Shown piece by piece: positions 26,421 to 35,077 of a DNA stretch of 64,000 nt. Positions within the stretch are counted from its first letter, which is position 1, and every line of letters starts with the position of its first letter. The notes beneath the pieces are model-generated. The model did no database searches and was not told where the DNA came from. It saw nothing but the letters and a program-made list of their open reading frames with translations. A program made the translations under genes and the position numbers. This DNA comes from Heliomarina baculiformis (GTDB lineage: Bacteria > Pseudomonadota > Alphaproteobacteria > Rhodobacterales > Rhodobacteraceae), in assembly GCF_019966545.1 (NCBI RefSeq), contig NZ_JAIMIC010000007.1:1-64000 (forward strand), read 5' to 3'.

Positions 26421-27179
26421 ATGACTAATCATACCCGCGCTGAAACCGTCCGGCGTTCGCGACCTGTGCGCGTTGCCGAGGCGATCAAGGAGTGGGTGGT
26501 GGAAAAAGGACTGGCCCCGGGCGACAGGCTGCCGGGCGAGGCCGAACTGATCGCACGTTTCGCCATGTCCAAGGGAACGATCCGCGAAGCCATGCGGCTG
26601 TTGCAGGCACAGGGGCTTGTTGTCACCAAGACCGGCCCCGGCGGCGGCAGTTTCGTTGGCGAGGTCTCGCAGGACCGCGCCAGGGCGCTGCTGGCGAACT
26701 ATTTCTATTTTCAGAACGTCTCGATCGACGACATCTACCAGGTGCGGATCGCGCTTGAACCCGAAGCGGCCGCATCGCTGGCGGGGAAGCTGGACGAGAG
26801 CCAGTATGCCGAGCTTTCAGCGATCATGACTGCCTATGAGCACCCCGCCGAGGATGCCGAGAGCGAACGCCTGCAGCACGTCGCATCGCTGCGGTTTCAC
26901 GCGACATTGGCGGGGTTCGCAGACAACGTGCTGCTGGGATTTTTCATTGGCTTCATGGCACAGATCTTGACCGATCTGACCGTCTACAAGCGGCTCTACT
27001 CCAAACCGAACCATGAATTATGGCGCGAGGGACGGCGTCACCAGCTTGACCTGCTTGGCGCGTTGCGGGCTGAGGATGCTGACACAGCGCGCGCGATCAT
27101 GCGCGATCACATGCAGATGGCACGGCGGCTGATGGAGGATCAGGAAGCCGTGGTTATGAAGCGTTTCATCGCGGAATAG
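26421..27179 (+). CDS. GntR family transcriptional regulator (FadR subfamily, FCD domain)
   Basis: 252 residues from the ATG at 26421; an in-frame GTG six bases earlier is also possible. The N-terminal winged helix covers about 12-80 (LPGEAELIARFAMSKGTIRE is the helix-turn-helix), and an all-helical FCD effector domain covers about 95-240. FCD regulators bind carboxylate ligands through a metal and release their operator. It converges with the DUF1028 gene at a 3-base gap, and its candidate operator recurs before the peptide importer. It is therefore probably the local regulator; the ligand is unknown. Confidence 0.9.
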   Translation: MTNHTRAETVRRSRPVRVAEAIKEWVVEKGLAPGDRLPGEAELIARFAMSKGTIREAMRLLQAQGLVVTKTGPGGGSFVGEVSQDRARALLANYFYFQNVSIDDIYQVRIALEPEAAASLAGKLDESQYAELSAIMTAYEHPAEDAESERLQHVASLRFHATLAGFADNVLLGFFIGFMAQILTDLTVYKRLYSKPNHELWREGRRHQLDLLGALRAEDADTARAIMRDHMQMARRLMEDQEAVVMKRFIAE

Positions 27180-27182
27180 AGC

Positions 27183-27884
27183 CTATTTCACCGGCGATTT
27201 ACGCAGGTCGATGGCACCGCTAGGCGCGGTCGCCCGGTGCGGATCGTTCAGGGTTGGCACGAGATCGGCCCAAACTGCATAGGGCGTGGACATGGCGCGG
27301 CGGTACAGTGCGCGAAGGTCGCGCAGAGGCTGCTCGGAGTAATCTATGCGCAGCGACAGCGGTGCGGCATCGCGGTTGACGATGAGGATCGCCGCCGAAA
27401 GCAGACCACGGCTGTCGCCGCCGGTGCTGGCCGCTGCCTCTAGCGCCTCGATGAGGCGCAGTTCAAAAGATGACTCGGAGCGGGTGTAAGCTTCAATGCA
27501 TGAATCCAGCACCGAGGCGGAAGACAGCAGGTTGCCGGCGACCACGACGTGGGGCGCTTCGCGAGATCCGGCAAAGGCGATACTTTCCTGACCGGTGAAG
27601 GCGGCCGTATTGCCGTTAAGGTCGAGCGCCGACATCTGGCGATGATCGCGACCGCTGTCCTCGCCGGTCAGCTTTGCTACGGTTTGCACGGCAGTCAGGC
27701 CCTGTTTCATCAGATCGAGCGCGCCTGTGCCCCAGAGTGTCGAAGGCAGGGACCCCTGGGAGGCGGACATCCCCGATTCGGCGTCGCCGCGCAGAACCCA
27801 GCCGCCAACGCAAAGACTGCCTGTCGTGGCCGCGCCGCCGTAACTGCCCGTTTTTTCGTCGAAGGCGAGTATCGAAATTGTCAT
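27183..27884 (-). CDS. DUF1028 domain protein (Ntn-hydrolase-like)
   Basis: 233 residues, starting MTISILAFDEKTGSYGGAAT, a typical DUF1028 opening. The family adopts an Ntn-hydrolase fold related to proteasome and glycosylasparaginase folds, but its catalytic role is not well defined. It has no signal peptide and should be cytoplasmic. Its gene is divergent from the peptide importer across 99 bases that hold two operator-like sequences, so it is probably coregulated. A hydrolase acting on the imported peptide or amide is an attractive but unproven idea. Confidence 0.82.
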   Translation of the reverse strand: MTISILAFDEKTGSYGGAATTGSLCVGGWVLRGDAESGMSASQGSLPSTLWGTGALDLMKQGLTAVQTVAKLTGEDSGRDHRQMSALDLNGNTAAFTGQESIAFAGSREAPHVVVAGNLLSSASVLDSCIEAYTRSESSFELRLIEALEAAASTGGDSRGLLSAAILIVNRDAAPLSLRIDYSEQPLRDLRALYRRAMSTPYAVWADLVPTLNDPHRATAPSGAIDLRKSPVK

Positions 27885-27912
27885 TTCAGTGGCTCTCTTA
27901 TCATGGGGTTGA

Positions 27913-27928
27913 ATTTATCATGAAAATT
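27913..27928. promoter_or_regulatory. Second, degenerate GntR operator in the DUF1028-transporter intergenic region
   Basis: ATTTATCATGAAAATT shares the first 11 bases with the perfect palindrome 28 bases to its right, while the right half is degraded. A spacing of 28 bases (about 2.7 helical turns) could allow weak cooperative binding. Confidence 0.5.
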
Positions 27929-27940
27929 TGGCCTCATGCA

Positions 27941-27956
27941 ATTTATCATGATAAAT
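27941..27956. promoter_or_regulatory. Perfect 16-bp palindrome: candidate GntR operator for the peptide importer and DUF1028 gene
   Basis: ATTTATCATGATAAAT reads the same on both strands. It lies 27 bases before the transporter start at 27984 and 57 bases before the DUF1028 start. The regulator gene two genes away has a near copy in its own upstream region. Position and symmetry support an operator; binding is inferred. Confidence 0.72.
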
Positions 27957-27983
27957 AAAACAAATTTCAGTGGAGGTGCGGCC

Positions 27984-29561
27984 ATGTCGCTTGTTTCTTT
28001 CTCACGCCGGGGTGTGCTGGCTGCTGGCACCACGCTGGCCTTGATGCTGGGGGCCGCATCGCTGGCGCAGGCACAGACCCCGCCCGGCGTCCTGATCGTC
28101 GGCCAGATCGCCGAGCCAAAGTCGCTTGATCCGGCAGCCGTGACCGCGGTGAACGATTTCCGGATCCTGATGAACGTCTATGACGGGTTGGTGCGCTACA
28201 AGGACGGCACACTGGAAGTGGAACCGGCGCTGGCCACGGACTGGACGATCTCGGAAGACGGGACCGAATACACCTTTACCCTGCGCGACGGGGTGAGTTT
28301 TCACGATGGCAGCGCCTTTGACGCCGAGGCGGTAAAGTTCAATTTCGACCGGATGCTGGATGAGAGCCATCCTTTCCATGACACCGGGCCCTTCCCGCTG
28401 GCCTTTTTCTTTTCGGCTGTCGAAAACGTCGAAGTGGTGGACCCGCTGACGGTGAAATTCACGCTGAATGCGCCCTATGCGCCGTTCCTGTCGAACCTTG
28501 CCTATCCGACCGGGCTGATCGTGTCGCCCGCCGCCGTCGAAGCGGGTGGGGCCGATTTCGGGCGCAACCCCTCGGGCACCGGGCCGTTCAAATTCGGCGA
28601 ATGGCGGTCGAACGAGGCGGTGGTGATCGAAGCCAACCCGGACTACTGGGACGGCGCGCCCGAACTGCAGGCGGTTGTTTTCCGTCCGATCACGGATGCA
28701 AATACCCGCACCGCCGAGATGCTGGCCGGAGGGATCGACCTGATGGTGGAAGTGCCGCCCGTCGCGCTGAGCGAGTTCCAGGGCGAACAGTATTCCGTGT
28801 TCGAACAGGCCGGGCCGCATGTCTGGTTCCTGATCCTGAACGCCAAGGAAGGCCCCTTTGCCGACAAGCTGGTGCGTCAGGCCGCGAATTACGCGATCAA
28901 CAAGGAAGCGCTGGTAAACAACGTGCTCGAGGGCACGGCTGAGGTCGCTGCCGGGCCGACTCCGCCCGCTTTCGCCTGGGCGTATAACCCGGATCTCGAA
29001 CCTTATCCTTATGACCCGGAAAAGGCCAAGGAACTGCTTGCCGAAGCCGGGGCGGAAGGTGCGTCGCTGACCTTTTATGTGACCGAAGGCGGGTCGGGCA
29101 TGCTGGACCCGATTGCCATGGGCACCGCGATGCAGGCCGATCTGGAAGCGGTCGGGTTCGATGTGACCATCGAGACCTACGAATGGAACACCTTCCTTGG
29201 CGAGGTGAACCCCGGTCTGGAAGGCAAGGCGGACATGGCCGAGATGGCATGGATGACGAATGACCCGGATACCCTGCCCTTTCTCGCGCTGCGCACCGAC
29301 GCATGGCCGGACAAGGGCGGGTTCAACTCGGGTTATTATTCCAACCCGAAGGTGGACGAGCTGCTGGAAGCGGCCCGCGTTGCCACCGATCAGGAAGAAC
29401 GCGCGAAGCTGTACAAAGAGATGCAGGTGATCGTGCAGGAAGACGCGCCCTGGGTTTTCGTCGCGAACTGGAAGCAGAACGCAGTGACCAGCGACCGGGT
29501 CGAGAATTTCTCGCTTCAGCCGTCGTTTTTCCTGCTGCTGGATGATGTCGTGAAGAACTGA
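27984..29561 (+). CDS. ABC transporter substrate-binding protein, peptide/nickel family 5
   Basis: 525 residues from the ATG at 27984, preceded by GTGGAGGTG. Two earlier in-frame ATGs lack a ribosome site and lie inside the palindromic operator. The signal sequence has adjacent arginines (SFSRRGVLAAG, 6-16), like a Tat substrate, and ends in LAQAQT (cleavage near 31). The family-5 solute-binding signature is around SGTGPFKFGEWR and NPDYWDG. It collects its ligand in the periplasm for the two permeases and two ATPase units that follow. Dipeptides or small peptides are the likely substrate; the regulator and DUF1028 neighbour do not settle it. Confidence 0.92.
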   Translation: MSLVSFSRRGVLAAGTTLALMLGAASLAQAQTPPGVLIVGQIAEPKSLDPAAVTAVNDFRILMNVYDGLVRYKDGTLEVEPALATDWTISEDGTEYTFTLRDGVSFHDGSAFDAEAVKFNFDRMLDESHPFHDTGPFPLAFFFSAVENVEVVDPLTVKFTLNAPYAPFLSNLAYPTGLIVSPAAVEAGGADFGRNPSGTGPFKFGEWRSNEAVVIEANPDYWDGAPELQAVVFRPITDANTRTAEMLAGGIDLMVEVPPVALSEFQGEQYSVFEQAGPHVWFLILNAKEGPFADKLVRQAANYAINKEALVNNVLEGTAEVAAGPTPPAFAWAYNPDLEPYPYDPEKAKELLAEAGAEGASLTFYVTEGGSGMLDPIAMGTAMQADLEAVGFDVTIETYEWNTFLGEVNPGLEGKADMAEMAWMTNDPDTLPFLALRTDAWPDKGGFNSGYYSNPKVDELLEAARVATDQEERAKLYKEMQVIVQEDAPWVFVANWKQNAVTSDRVENFSLQPSFFLLLDDVVKN

Positions 29562-29567
29562 GGCTTC

Positions 29568-29614
29568 GGGCCGGCGGTGCCGGCCCGACCGACGCGCCGG
29601 CCGGTGGCCGGCGC
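29568..29614 (+). repeat. Two tandem GC-rich stem-loops after the binding-protein gene
   Basis: Hairpin one pairs GGGCCGGC (29568-29575) with GCCGGCCC (29579-29586). Hairpin two pairs GCGCCGGCC (29594-29602) with GGCCGGCGC (29606-29614). Both have the loop GGT. They follow the binding-protein stop by 6 bases. Such structures commonly shield the 3' end of binding-protein mRNA so that it is more abundant than the permease mRNA. Confidence 0.65.
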
Positions 29615-29615
29615 G

Positions 29616-29649
29616 GGCCTCCGGCGGAAGTATTTTCGGCAAGAAGAAG
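29616..29649 (+). repeat. Interspersed intergenic element, copy 2
   Basis: GGCCTCCGGCGG, then AAG, TATTTT and AAGAAG. Its rc-related copy is at 3983-4020. It lies between the tandem hairpins and the ribosome site of the permease gene. A wider genome would be needed to know how often it recurs. Confidence 0.5.
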
Positions 29650-29694
29650 AGGGGTGTGGTGCCCCTTGTCCGGACCAGCCCGGGGAGGGCAAGG

Positions 29695-30642
29695 ATGGGA
29701 AGCTATATCGTCAAACGATTGTTGTCGGCCATCCCGGTATTGCTCGGGATCACGGTCATCGTTTTCCTGATAATGGCGATGATCCCCGGCGATCCGGCCA
29801 CCGCGATCCTTGGATCCTATGCCACGCCGGACAACGTCGAGAAGCTGAACCGCGATCTTGGGCTGGATAAGCCATTGGTGCAGCAGTATTTCATCTGGCT
29901 CGGCAATATGCTGACCGGTGATTTCGGTACCTCTTTCGCGCTGAACCGGCCGGTGATCGACGAGGTGCTGGAACGGTTCAACGGGACGCTGGTGCTGGCC
30001 GGGACCGCCTTTGTGCTCTGTTCCATCTTTGGCGTCATCGCAGGGGTTGTTTCCGCCGCGAACCAGTATGGCTCGGGCGACAAGATCATCACCTTTGCGG
30101 TACTTCTGGGGATTTCGATCCCGTCCTTTTTTCTTGGCATGATGATGATCCTGTTTTTCGCGGTGAACCTGCGCTGGTTCCCGGTGTCGGGCATGTGGCC
30201 GATCTATGGCGCGCGCGATCTTTCCGCTCTGATCAGTCACCTGACCCTGCCTGCCATTGCGTTGGCCGTCGTGGCGACCGGGGTAATCGCGCGGCTGTCC
30301 CGCTCGGCCATGCTCGAAGTGCTGCGGCAGGATTTCATACGCACCGCGCGAGCCAAGGGCGTGCATGAGCGCGGGGTGATCTGGCGCCATGCGCTCAAGG
30401 CGGCGATGGTGTCGATCATCCCGGTGCTGGGCATTCAGGCCGGGTTCGTGTTGTCGGGCGCGGTTTACATCGAGATTGTCTTCCAGTGGCCCGGCGTGGG
30501 CCGGATGCTGGTCGATGCGATCCTGAAACGGGATATCCTGCTGGTGCAGGGCGGCGTCGTTTTTGTCGCGGCCTGCTACGTGTTGTTCAACATCGCGGTG
30601 GACGTGGCGCAGAGCCTGCTTGATCCGAGGATCAAGACATGA
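29695..30642 (+). CDS. Peptide ABC transporter permease (DppB/OppB-like)
   Basis: 315 residues from the ATG at 29695; the longer frame beginning at 29656 adds 13 residues without a good ribosome site, whereas GGGGAGGG precedes 29695. Six membrane helices are visible, starting YIVKRLLSAIPVLLGI, and the EAA loop RTARAKGVHERGVIWRHAL is intact. It pairs with the fused permease-ATPase that overlaps its stop by ATGA. Family: inner-membrane permease of dipeptide, oligopeptide or nickel importers. Confidence 0.93.
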   Translation: MGSYIVKRLLSAIPVLLGITVIVFLIMAMIPGDPATAILGSYATPDNVEKLNRDLGLDKPLVQQYFIWLGNMLTGDFGTSFALNRPVIDEVLERFNGTLVLAGTAFVLCSIFGVIAGVVSAANQYGSGDKIITFAVLLGISIPSFFLGMMMILFFAVNLRWFPVSGMWPIYGARDLSALISHLTLPAIALAVVATGVIARLSRSAMLEVLRQDFIRTARAKGVHERGVIWRHALKAAMVSIIPVLGIQAGFVLSGAVYIEIVFQWPGVGRMLVDAILKRDILLVQGGVVFVAACYVLFNIAVDVAQSLLDPRIKT

Positions 30643-32522
30643 CCGGTTTTCTCAAACTGCTGGCGCGGAACCGGCTGGCATTGGCCGGGGCGATTGTCAT
30701 GGCGCTGGTGATCTTGCTGGCGCTGGTCACGCCGATTTTGCCGCTGGCGGACCCGGACGTGACGGATACGGCGAACCGGTTCAGGCTGCCGTTCAGCGAG
30801 GGGGCGTTGCTGGGAACCGACCATCTGGGCCGGGACATGCTGTCGCGGCTGCTGTGGGGGACGCGGCTGTCGCTGGCGGTGGGGTTTGCCGCTGCCATCG
30901 TCGCGGCGACGATCGGTGCGGCCATCGGGATCATTTCGGGTTATTACGGCGGGCGGGTCGACAACGTCATCATGCGTGGCGTCGATATGCTGATGGCTTT
31001 TCCCTATATCCTGCTGGCGCTGGCGATTGTCGCGGCGCTCGGCCCGGGGCTGTTGAACGCGCTGATCGCCGTGGCGGCGGTGAACGTGCCGTTTTTTGCC
31101 CGCAACATCCGCGGCATCACGGTAGGGCTGGCGCATAAGGAATTCGTGGATGCGGCGCGGCTGGCGGGACTGACCAACGCGCGGATCATCCTGACAGAGA
31201 TCCTGCCCAACGTGATCCCGGTGATCGTCATCGCCATGTCCACCACCATCGGCTGGATGATCCTTGAAACCGCTGGGCTCAGCTTTCTCGGTCTGGGCTC
31301 GCAGCCGCCACAGGCCGATCTCGGATCGATGCTGGGCGAAGCGCGGTCGGCCCTGATCACCAATCCGCATACCTCGGTTGTGCCGGGAGTGATGATCCTG
31401 ATCATCGTGATGTCGATCAACCTGCTGGGCGACGGTGTGCGTGACGCGCTTGATCCGCGCCTGAAATCCGGTGCCCTGTCGCGGCCCATGGCGGCCACGC
31501 GGGTCGACCGGCGCGCGCCGGTGCCGGAAGCTATCGGCGCAGGGCTGCTGGAAGTGCAGAACCTGCAGACCGAGTTTCACGTGCGTGGCCGGAACTACAG
31601 GGCGGTGGGCGGTGTGTCCCTGCATGTGAAGCCGGGCGAATGTCTCGGCATCATCGGCGAAAGCGGTTCGGGCAAGTCGGTGACCGCGCTAAGCGTCATG
31701 GGCCTTGTCGCGTCACCGCCGGGCGTGATCGCGGGCGGCGCCGTGCGCTATGACGGAAAGGACCTGATCGGAGCGCCCTACCGGCGGTTGCGCGAGATGC
31801 GGGGGCGCAACGTGGCCTATATCTTTCAGGACCCGCTGGCAACGCTGCATCCGCTCTATCGCGTCGGCGACCAGTTGATCGAGGCGATCCGCGCGCACCG
31901 GCCCATCGGCAAGCAGGAGGACCGCACGAAGGCCATCGAACTGCTCAAGGCGGTGCGGATACCGAACCCGGAAAAACGCGTATCGGATTACCCCCACGAG
32001 ATGTCTGGTGGGATGCGGCAGCGGGTCGGCATCGCGATGGCGCTGGCGAATGATCCGGATATCATCATCGCGGATGAACCAACCACCGCGCTGGATGTCA
32101 CCGTGCAGGCACAGATCCTGTCGCTGCTGGACGATCTGCGGCGGTCACGCGGGCTGGCGATTGTTTTTATCACTCATGATTTCGGCGTTGTCGCGCAGCT
32201 TTGTGACCGGGTCGCCGTGATGTATGCGGGGCGGATTGTCGAAGAAGGGCCGACGCGGGGCATGCTTGAAACGCCGCTGCATCCCTATACCGCGCGGCTG
32301 ATGGCCTGCGTGCCGGAACTGGGCGGGGGCAAGCGTCGGCTTGAGGCGATCCCGGGCCTGCCACCGGTTGTCGACAGGCTGCCCGAAGGCTGCGCCTTTG
32401 CCGACCGGTGCACCAAGGCGCGCGAGGATTGCCGGGTGGGAGAAATCCACCTTGAACGCGAAGGCGCGCGGGCGGTGCGCTGCATCCACCCGGAAACGCC
32501 GCTGCGGGAGGCTGCCGAATGA
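30639..32522 (+). CDS. Fused peptide ABC permease and ATPase (DppC-DppD-like)
   Basis: 627 residues. Residues 1-285 are a DppC/OppC-type permease with about six helices and an EAA loop ([15 protein letters not shown], 166-180). Residues 300-627 are a full ATPase with Walker A GESGSGKS (340-347), signature MSGGMRQR and Walker [13 protein letters not shown], followed by the oligopeptide C-terminal extension with clustered cysteines. The two genes are normally separate. The junction at 285-300 is a short linker rich in R and P. This permease-ATPase fusion is known in some alphaproteobacteria. Confidence 0.93.
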   Translation: MTGFLKLLARNRLALAGAIVMALVILLALVTPILPLADPDVTDTANRFRLPFSEGALLGTDHLGRDMLSRLLWGTRLSLAVGFAAAIVAATIGAAIGIISGYYGGRVDNVIMRGVDMLMAFPYILLALAIVAALGPGLLNALIAVAAVNVPFFARNIRGITVGLAHKEFVDAARLAGLTNARIILTEILPNVIPVIVIAMSTTIGWMILETAGLSFLGLGSQPPQADLGSMLGEARSALITNPHTSVVPGVMILIIVMSINLLGDGVRDALDPRLKSGALSRPMAATRVDRRAPVPEAIGAGLLEVQNLQTEFHVRGRNYRAVGGVSLHVKPGECLGIIGESGSGKSVTALSVMGLVASPPGVIAGGAVRYDGKDLIGAPYRRLREMRGRNVAYIFQDPLATLHPLYRVGDQLIEAIRAHRPIGKQEDRTKAIELLKAVRIPNPEKRVSDYPHEMSGGMRQRVGIAMALANDPDIIIADEPTTALDVTVQAQILSLLDDLRRSRGLAIVFITHDFGVVAQLCDRVAVMYAGRIVEEGPTRGMLETPLHPYTARLMACVPELGGGKRRLEAIPGLPPVVDRLPEGCAFADRCTKAREDCRVGEIHLEREGARAVRCIHPETPLREAAE

Positions 32523-33472
32523 CGATTGCGCTTCAGCTCGATAACCTGTCGAAATCCTTTCCGGTCGGGCGCCGCCTGTTCGGCGCACCAAAGGGCGTGG
32601 TGCGCGCGGTGCATCCGATCTCGCTTACGGTCGAGAAGGGCGAAACCCTTGGCATCGTGGGTGAATCCGGATGCGGCAAATCCACCCTTGCACGGATGCT
32701 GGTGGGATTGCTTGAGCCGACCACGGGCCAGATCGAAATCGAGGGTGCAGCGCTCGACAATGCGGACCCAGCGATTTTCGGGAAGCGGATCCAGTACGTG
32801 TTTCAGGACCCGATTTCCTCGCTCAACCCTCGCAAGACGATCCGGCAGGTGATGGAAGCGCCGCTGAAACGGCTGCACGGCATGAAGAAGGCTGAACGCA
32901 ACCGGCGGATCGCAGAGATCTTCGACAGCGTGAACCTGCGGGAAGAATTCCTTGATCGCTATCCGCACGAATTTTCCGGGGGGCAGGCCCAGCGCATCGG
33001 GATCGCGCGGGCGCTGGCCGCCGAAGCCAGTATCCTGATCCTTGACGAGCCGGTTTCCGCGTTGGATGTTTCCGTGCAGGCGCAGGTGCTGAACCTGCTG
33101 GCCGATCTAAAGGCCGAGTTGGACCTGACCTACCTGTTCATCAGCCACGACCTAGCCGTGGTGGAAGCGGTTAGCGACCGTATCGCCGTGCTTTATTTTG
33201 GATCGGTAGTGGAAATCGGCCCTGCGGAAGAGGTGTTTCGCGCGCCACGCCATCCCTATACGCGTCTGCTGGCCAAGAGCGCGCCGGTGGTTGGCCGTCC
33301 GCTGACCGCGCCGGAGGCGAAAGGCAGCGAGCTTCCCGATCCGTTGAACCCGCCGCCGGGATGCGCCTTTGCGGCCCGTTGCCCGCATGCGACAGAGATT
33401 TGCCGGAGCGAGACGCCGGAACTGCCCGGGAGCGGACAATCGGGCGCGGCCTGTTTCCATCCTCTGGCGTGA
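32519..33472 (+). CDS. Peptide ABC transporter ATP-binding protein (DppF/OppF-like)
   Basis: 317 residues. Walker A is GESGCGKST (48-56), the signature FSGGQAQR and Walker [17 protein letters not shown]-terminal oligopeptide-transporter extension contains the CxxA...RCPHA cysteine pattern. It overlaps the fused gene by ATGA and closes the operon: binding protein, permease, fused permease-ATPase, ATPase. It couples ATP hydrolysis to import across the inner membrane. Confidence 0.94.
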   Translation: MTIALQLDNLSKSFPVGRRLFGAPKGVVRAVHPISLTVEKGETLGIVGESGCGKSTLARMLVGLLEPTTGQIEIEGAALDNADPAIFGKRIQYVFQDPISSLNPRKTIRQVMEAPLKRLHGMKKAERNRRIAEIFDSVNLREEFLDRYPHEFSGGQAQRIGIARALAAEASILILDEPVSALDVSVQAQVLNLLADLKAELDLTYLFISHDLAVVEAVSDRIAVLYFGSVVEIGPAEEVFRAPRHPYTRLLAKSAPVVGRPLTAPEAKGSELPDPLNPPPGCAFAARCPHATEICRSETPELPGSGQSGAACFHPLA

Positions 33473-33480
33473 GGTTGCAT

Positions 33481-34230
33481 TTAGCGGGCCGTGATACTGC
33501 GCCCGCCGGGACCGGACAGGATGAGCGCCCCGGTTGGCGAGATTTCGAAACGCTCGACGTGTTTTAGCACGGCAAAAAGATTCGCCTCCTGATCTCCGAG
33601 GGCGGGTACGCAGGCCTTGCGGGTGCTCGCGACGGGGCCGAGAGACAGTTTGTCACCACCGATTTCGTAAGAGCCAGTGTAGGTGTTGCAGCCGCCTGAG
33701 CCGTAAACACGGCCCTCACCGTCAAAGGTCAGAGTGGTGCGGGCATTGTCGATTACACCCTTGCCGTCGATATCCTCGACCAGCCATTCGCGGCCTGTGA
33801 TTTCAGGCGTGCCCGAGACTTGCGACAGGAGCAACCGGCCAAGCTTGACCTCTTGCAGCGCCGGGTCCACGGGGATGGTTTCCGTCGTTGTCCAGATCAG
33901 CGCACCATCGGGCGCATGGATCGTGCCCCTGAGCGCCAGCATCCTGTCGGTTCCAATCATTTCACGCCGTAGGGAGAAGGCAAAGGGGACAGGCACCTGC
34001 CCTGCGGGGATTTCGAGCAAGGCCAGCCGTGTCGCGCCGACGTCCATCCGGCTGGCATCGATCAGAGTAATGCGGGCCATGGACTCCGGTGGCAGGGCGA
34101 TCCGTTCTCGGTACTCAAGACTGCCTGAAATGGTGATCATATCCGGTTCAGCCGAGAGGGGAGGCGCGACGGTGATGAAAAGCGCGCCAAACTGCCATAT
34201 CAGAGGCTTGCTCACGAGGTTTCCGATCAT
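33481..34230 (-). CDS. YbaY-like plus META domain protein (secreted)
   Basis: 249 residues from the ATG at 34230, with a GGAG site. A signal peptide ends near residue 28 (PPLSAEPD). Residues about 30-135 look like a YbaY/type III chaperone-type lipoprotein domain (ITISGSLEYRERIALPPESM), and residues about 150-249 like a META/HslJ domain with GSGGCNTYTGSYEI and a second Cys (RKACVPALG). These two domain types are often found together or alone in envelope proteins of unknown function. It converges on the transporter operon. Confidence 0.72.
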   Translation of the reverse strand: MIGNLVSKPLIWQFGALFITVAPPLSAEPDMITISGSLEYRERIALPPESMARITLIDASRMDVGATRLALLEIPAGQVPVPFAFSLRREMIGTDRMLALRGTIHAPDGALIWTTTETIPVDPALQEVKLGRLLLSQVSGTPEITGREWLVEDIDGKGVIDNARTTLTFDGEGRVYGSGGCNTYTGSYEIGGDKLSLGPVASTRKACVPALGDQEANLFAVLKHVERFEISPTGALILSGPGGRSITAR

Positions 34231-34414
34231 CGTCACACTCCGTCTTTGCCGTATCATGCCCGGTGCCCGATCCGAATGCGAAGGGCAAAGTAAATAGACC
34301 CGATCAATCTATGGGCGAGTCCCTCTCTACCATTCGGTAAGCAGCGGAGCGACAGGTTTATCCTGTGGCGGATTGCTCGCAGTCCGCCCGCGCGAGCTGC
34401 GCTTGCAAGGTTCG

Positions 34415-34780
34415 TTACTGGCGGACCGCTTTCGCTGAGGCCACCCGCACAGTCAACGCAGCGTTCAACAGGACCAGCGCGAGAACGATCAGGGGCGGAA
34501 TCGCGTGGGAATACTCCCCCGCCAGCAGAACCGTTCCGGCCGCTGCCGCCATGACGCCGGCTGCGAGCAGGCTTCCGATCAGGCGGGTGCGCGGCATCGC
34601 GATTAGGATCGCCGAGAACCATTCCAGAAGACCGGTGAGATAGTTGAACCCGCTTGGATAGCCCCAACGTTCGTAATCCATGAGGATTTCAGGCGTGGCG
34701 AAAATGTTCATCGTGCCGCCAAGGGCAAAGAAGGCGACCAGCAACCACGCGAAAATAGAGCGCCACGGGATATTCTTCAT
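34415..34780 (-). CDS. DoxX-like small membrane protein
   Basis: 121 residues with four predicted membrane helices: starting FAWLLVAFFALGGTMNIFA, a central LLEWFSAILIAM and a C-terminal LIVLALVLLNAALTV. This resembles the DoxX-like family, of unclear role. It stands between the META gene and the kinase gene, both on the same strand, but separated from them by about 185 and 300 bases. Confidence 0.65.
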   Translation of the reverse strand: MKNIPWRSIFAWLLVAFFALGGTMNIFATPEILMDYERWGYPSGFNYLTGLLEWFSAILIAMPRTRLIGSLLAAGVMAAAAGTVLLAGEYSHAIPPLIVLALVLLNAALTVRVASAKAVRQ

Positions 34781-35077
34781 TATTCGTCACTTTCATTTCT
34801 GGTGCTCCGTCGAGCGGATGGGCCGACCATCAGAGCATTTCGGACCTGTTGCCATCGAGAGACAACCGAACCATAGCGCGGGTCGTGCCACACCAGCGGT
34901 GCGCGGTCGAGACCCTGGACCATATCCCGCGCGTGCCCGGAAAAAAGAATGTGGTCCAATCGCTACTTGGCAAGTCGATCAGCATCGAGTGCATCGTGCG
35001 TGCGACTCTGTTCCTACGTGATCCAGAAAACTGCTCGAGTTAAGTCCATTCGATTACCGGGTGACGCCAGTATTGGC
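34781..35077. other. Intergenic stretch between DoxX-like and APH-AAA genes
   Basis: About 300 bases without a recognised gene. The plus-strand open frame running through it (from 34680 to 35021) overlaps the DoxX-like gene antisense and has no recognisable domain. It presumably holds the promoter of the DoxX-like gene on the minus strand. Confidence 0.35.

Noticed and set aside
27936-27983. Upstream ATG codons as the start of the binding protein
   Set aside because: They lie inside the palindromic operator and lack a ribosome site, whereas 27984 is preceded by GTGGAGG and gives a normal signal peptide.
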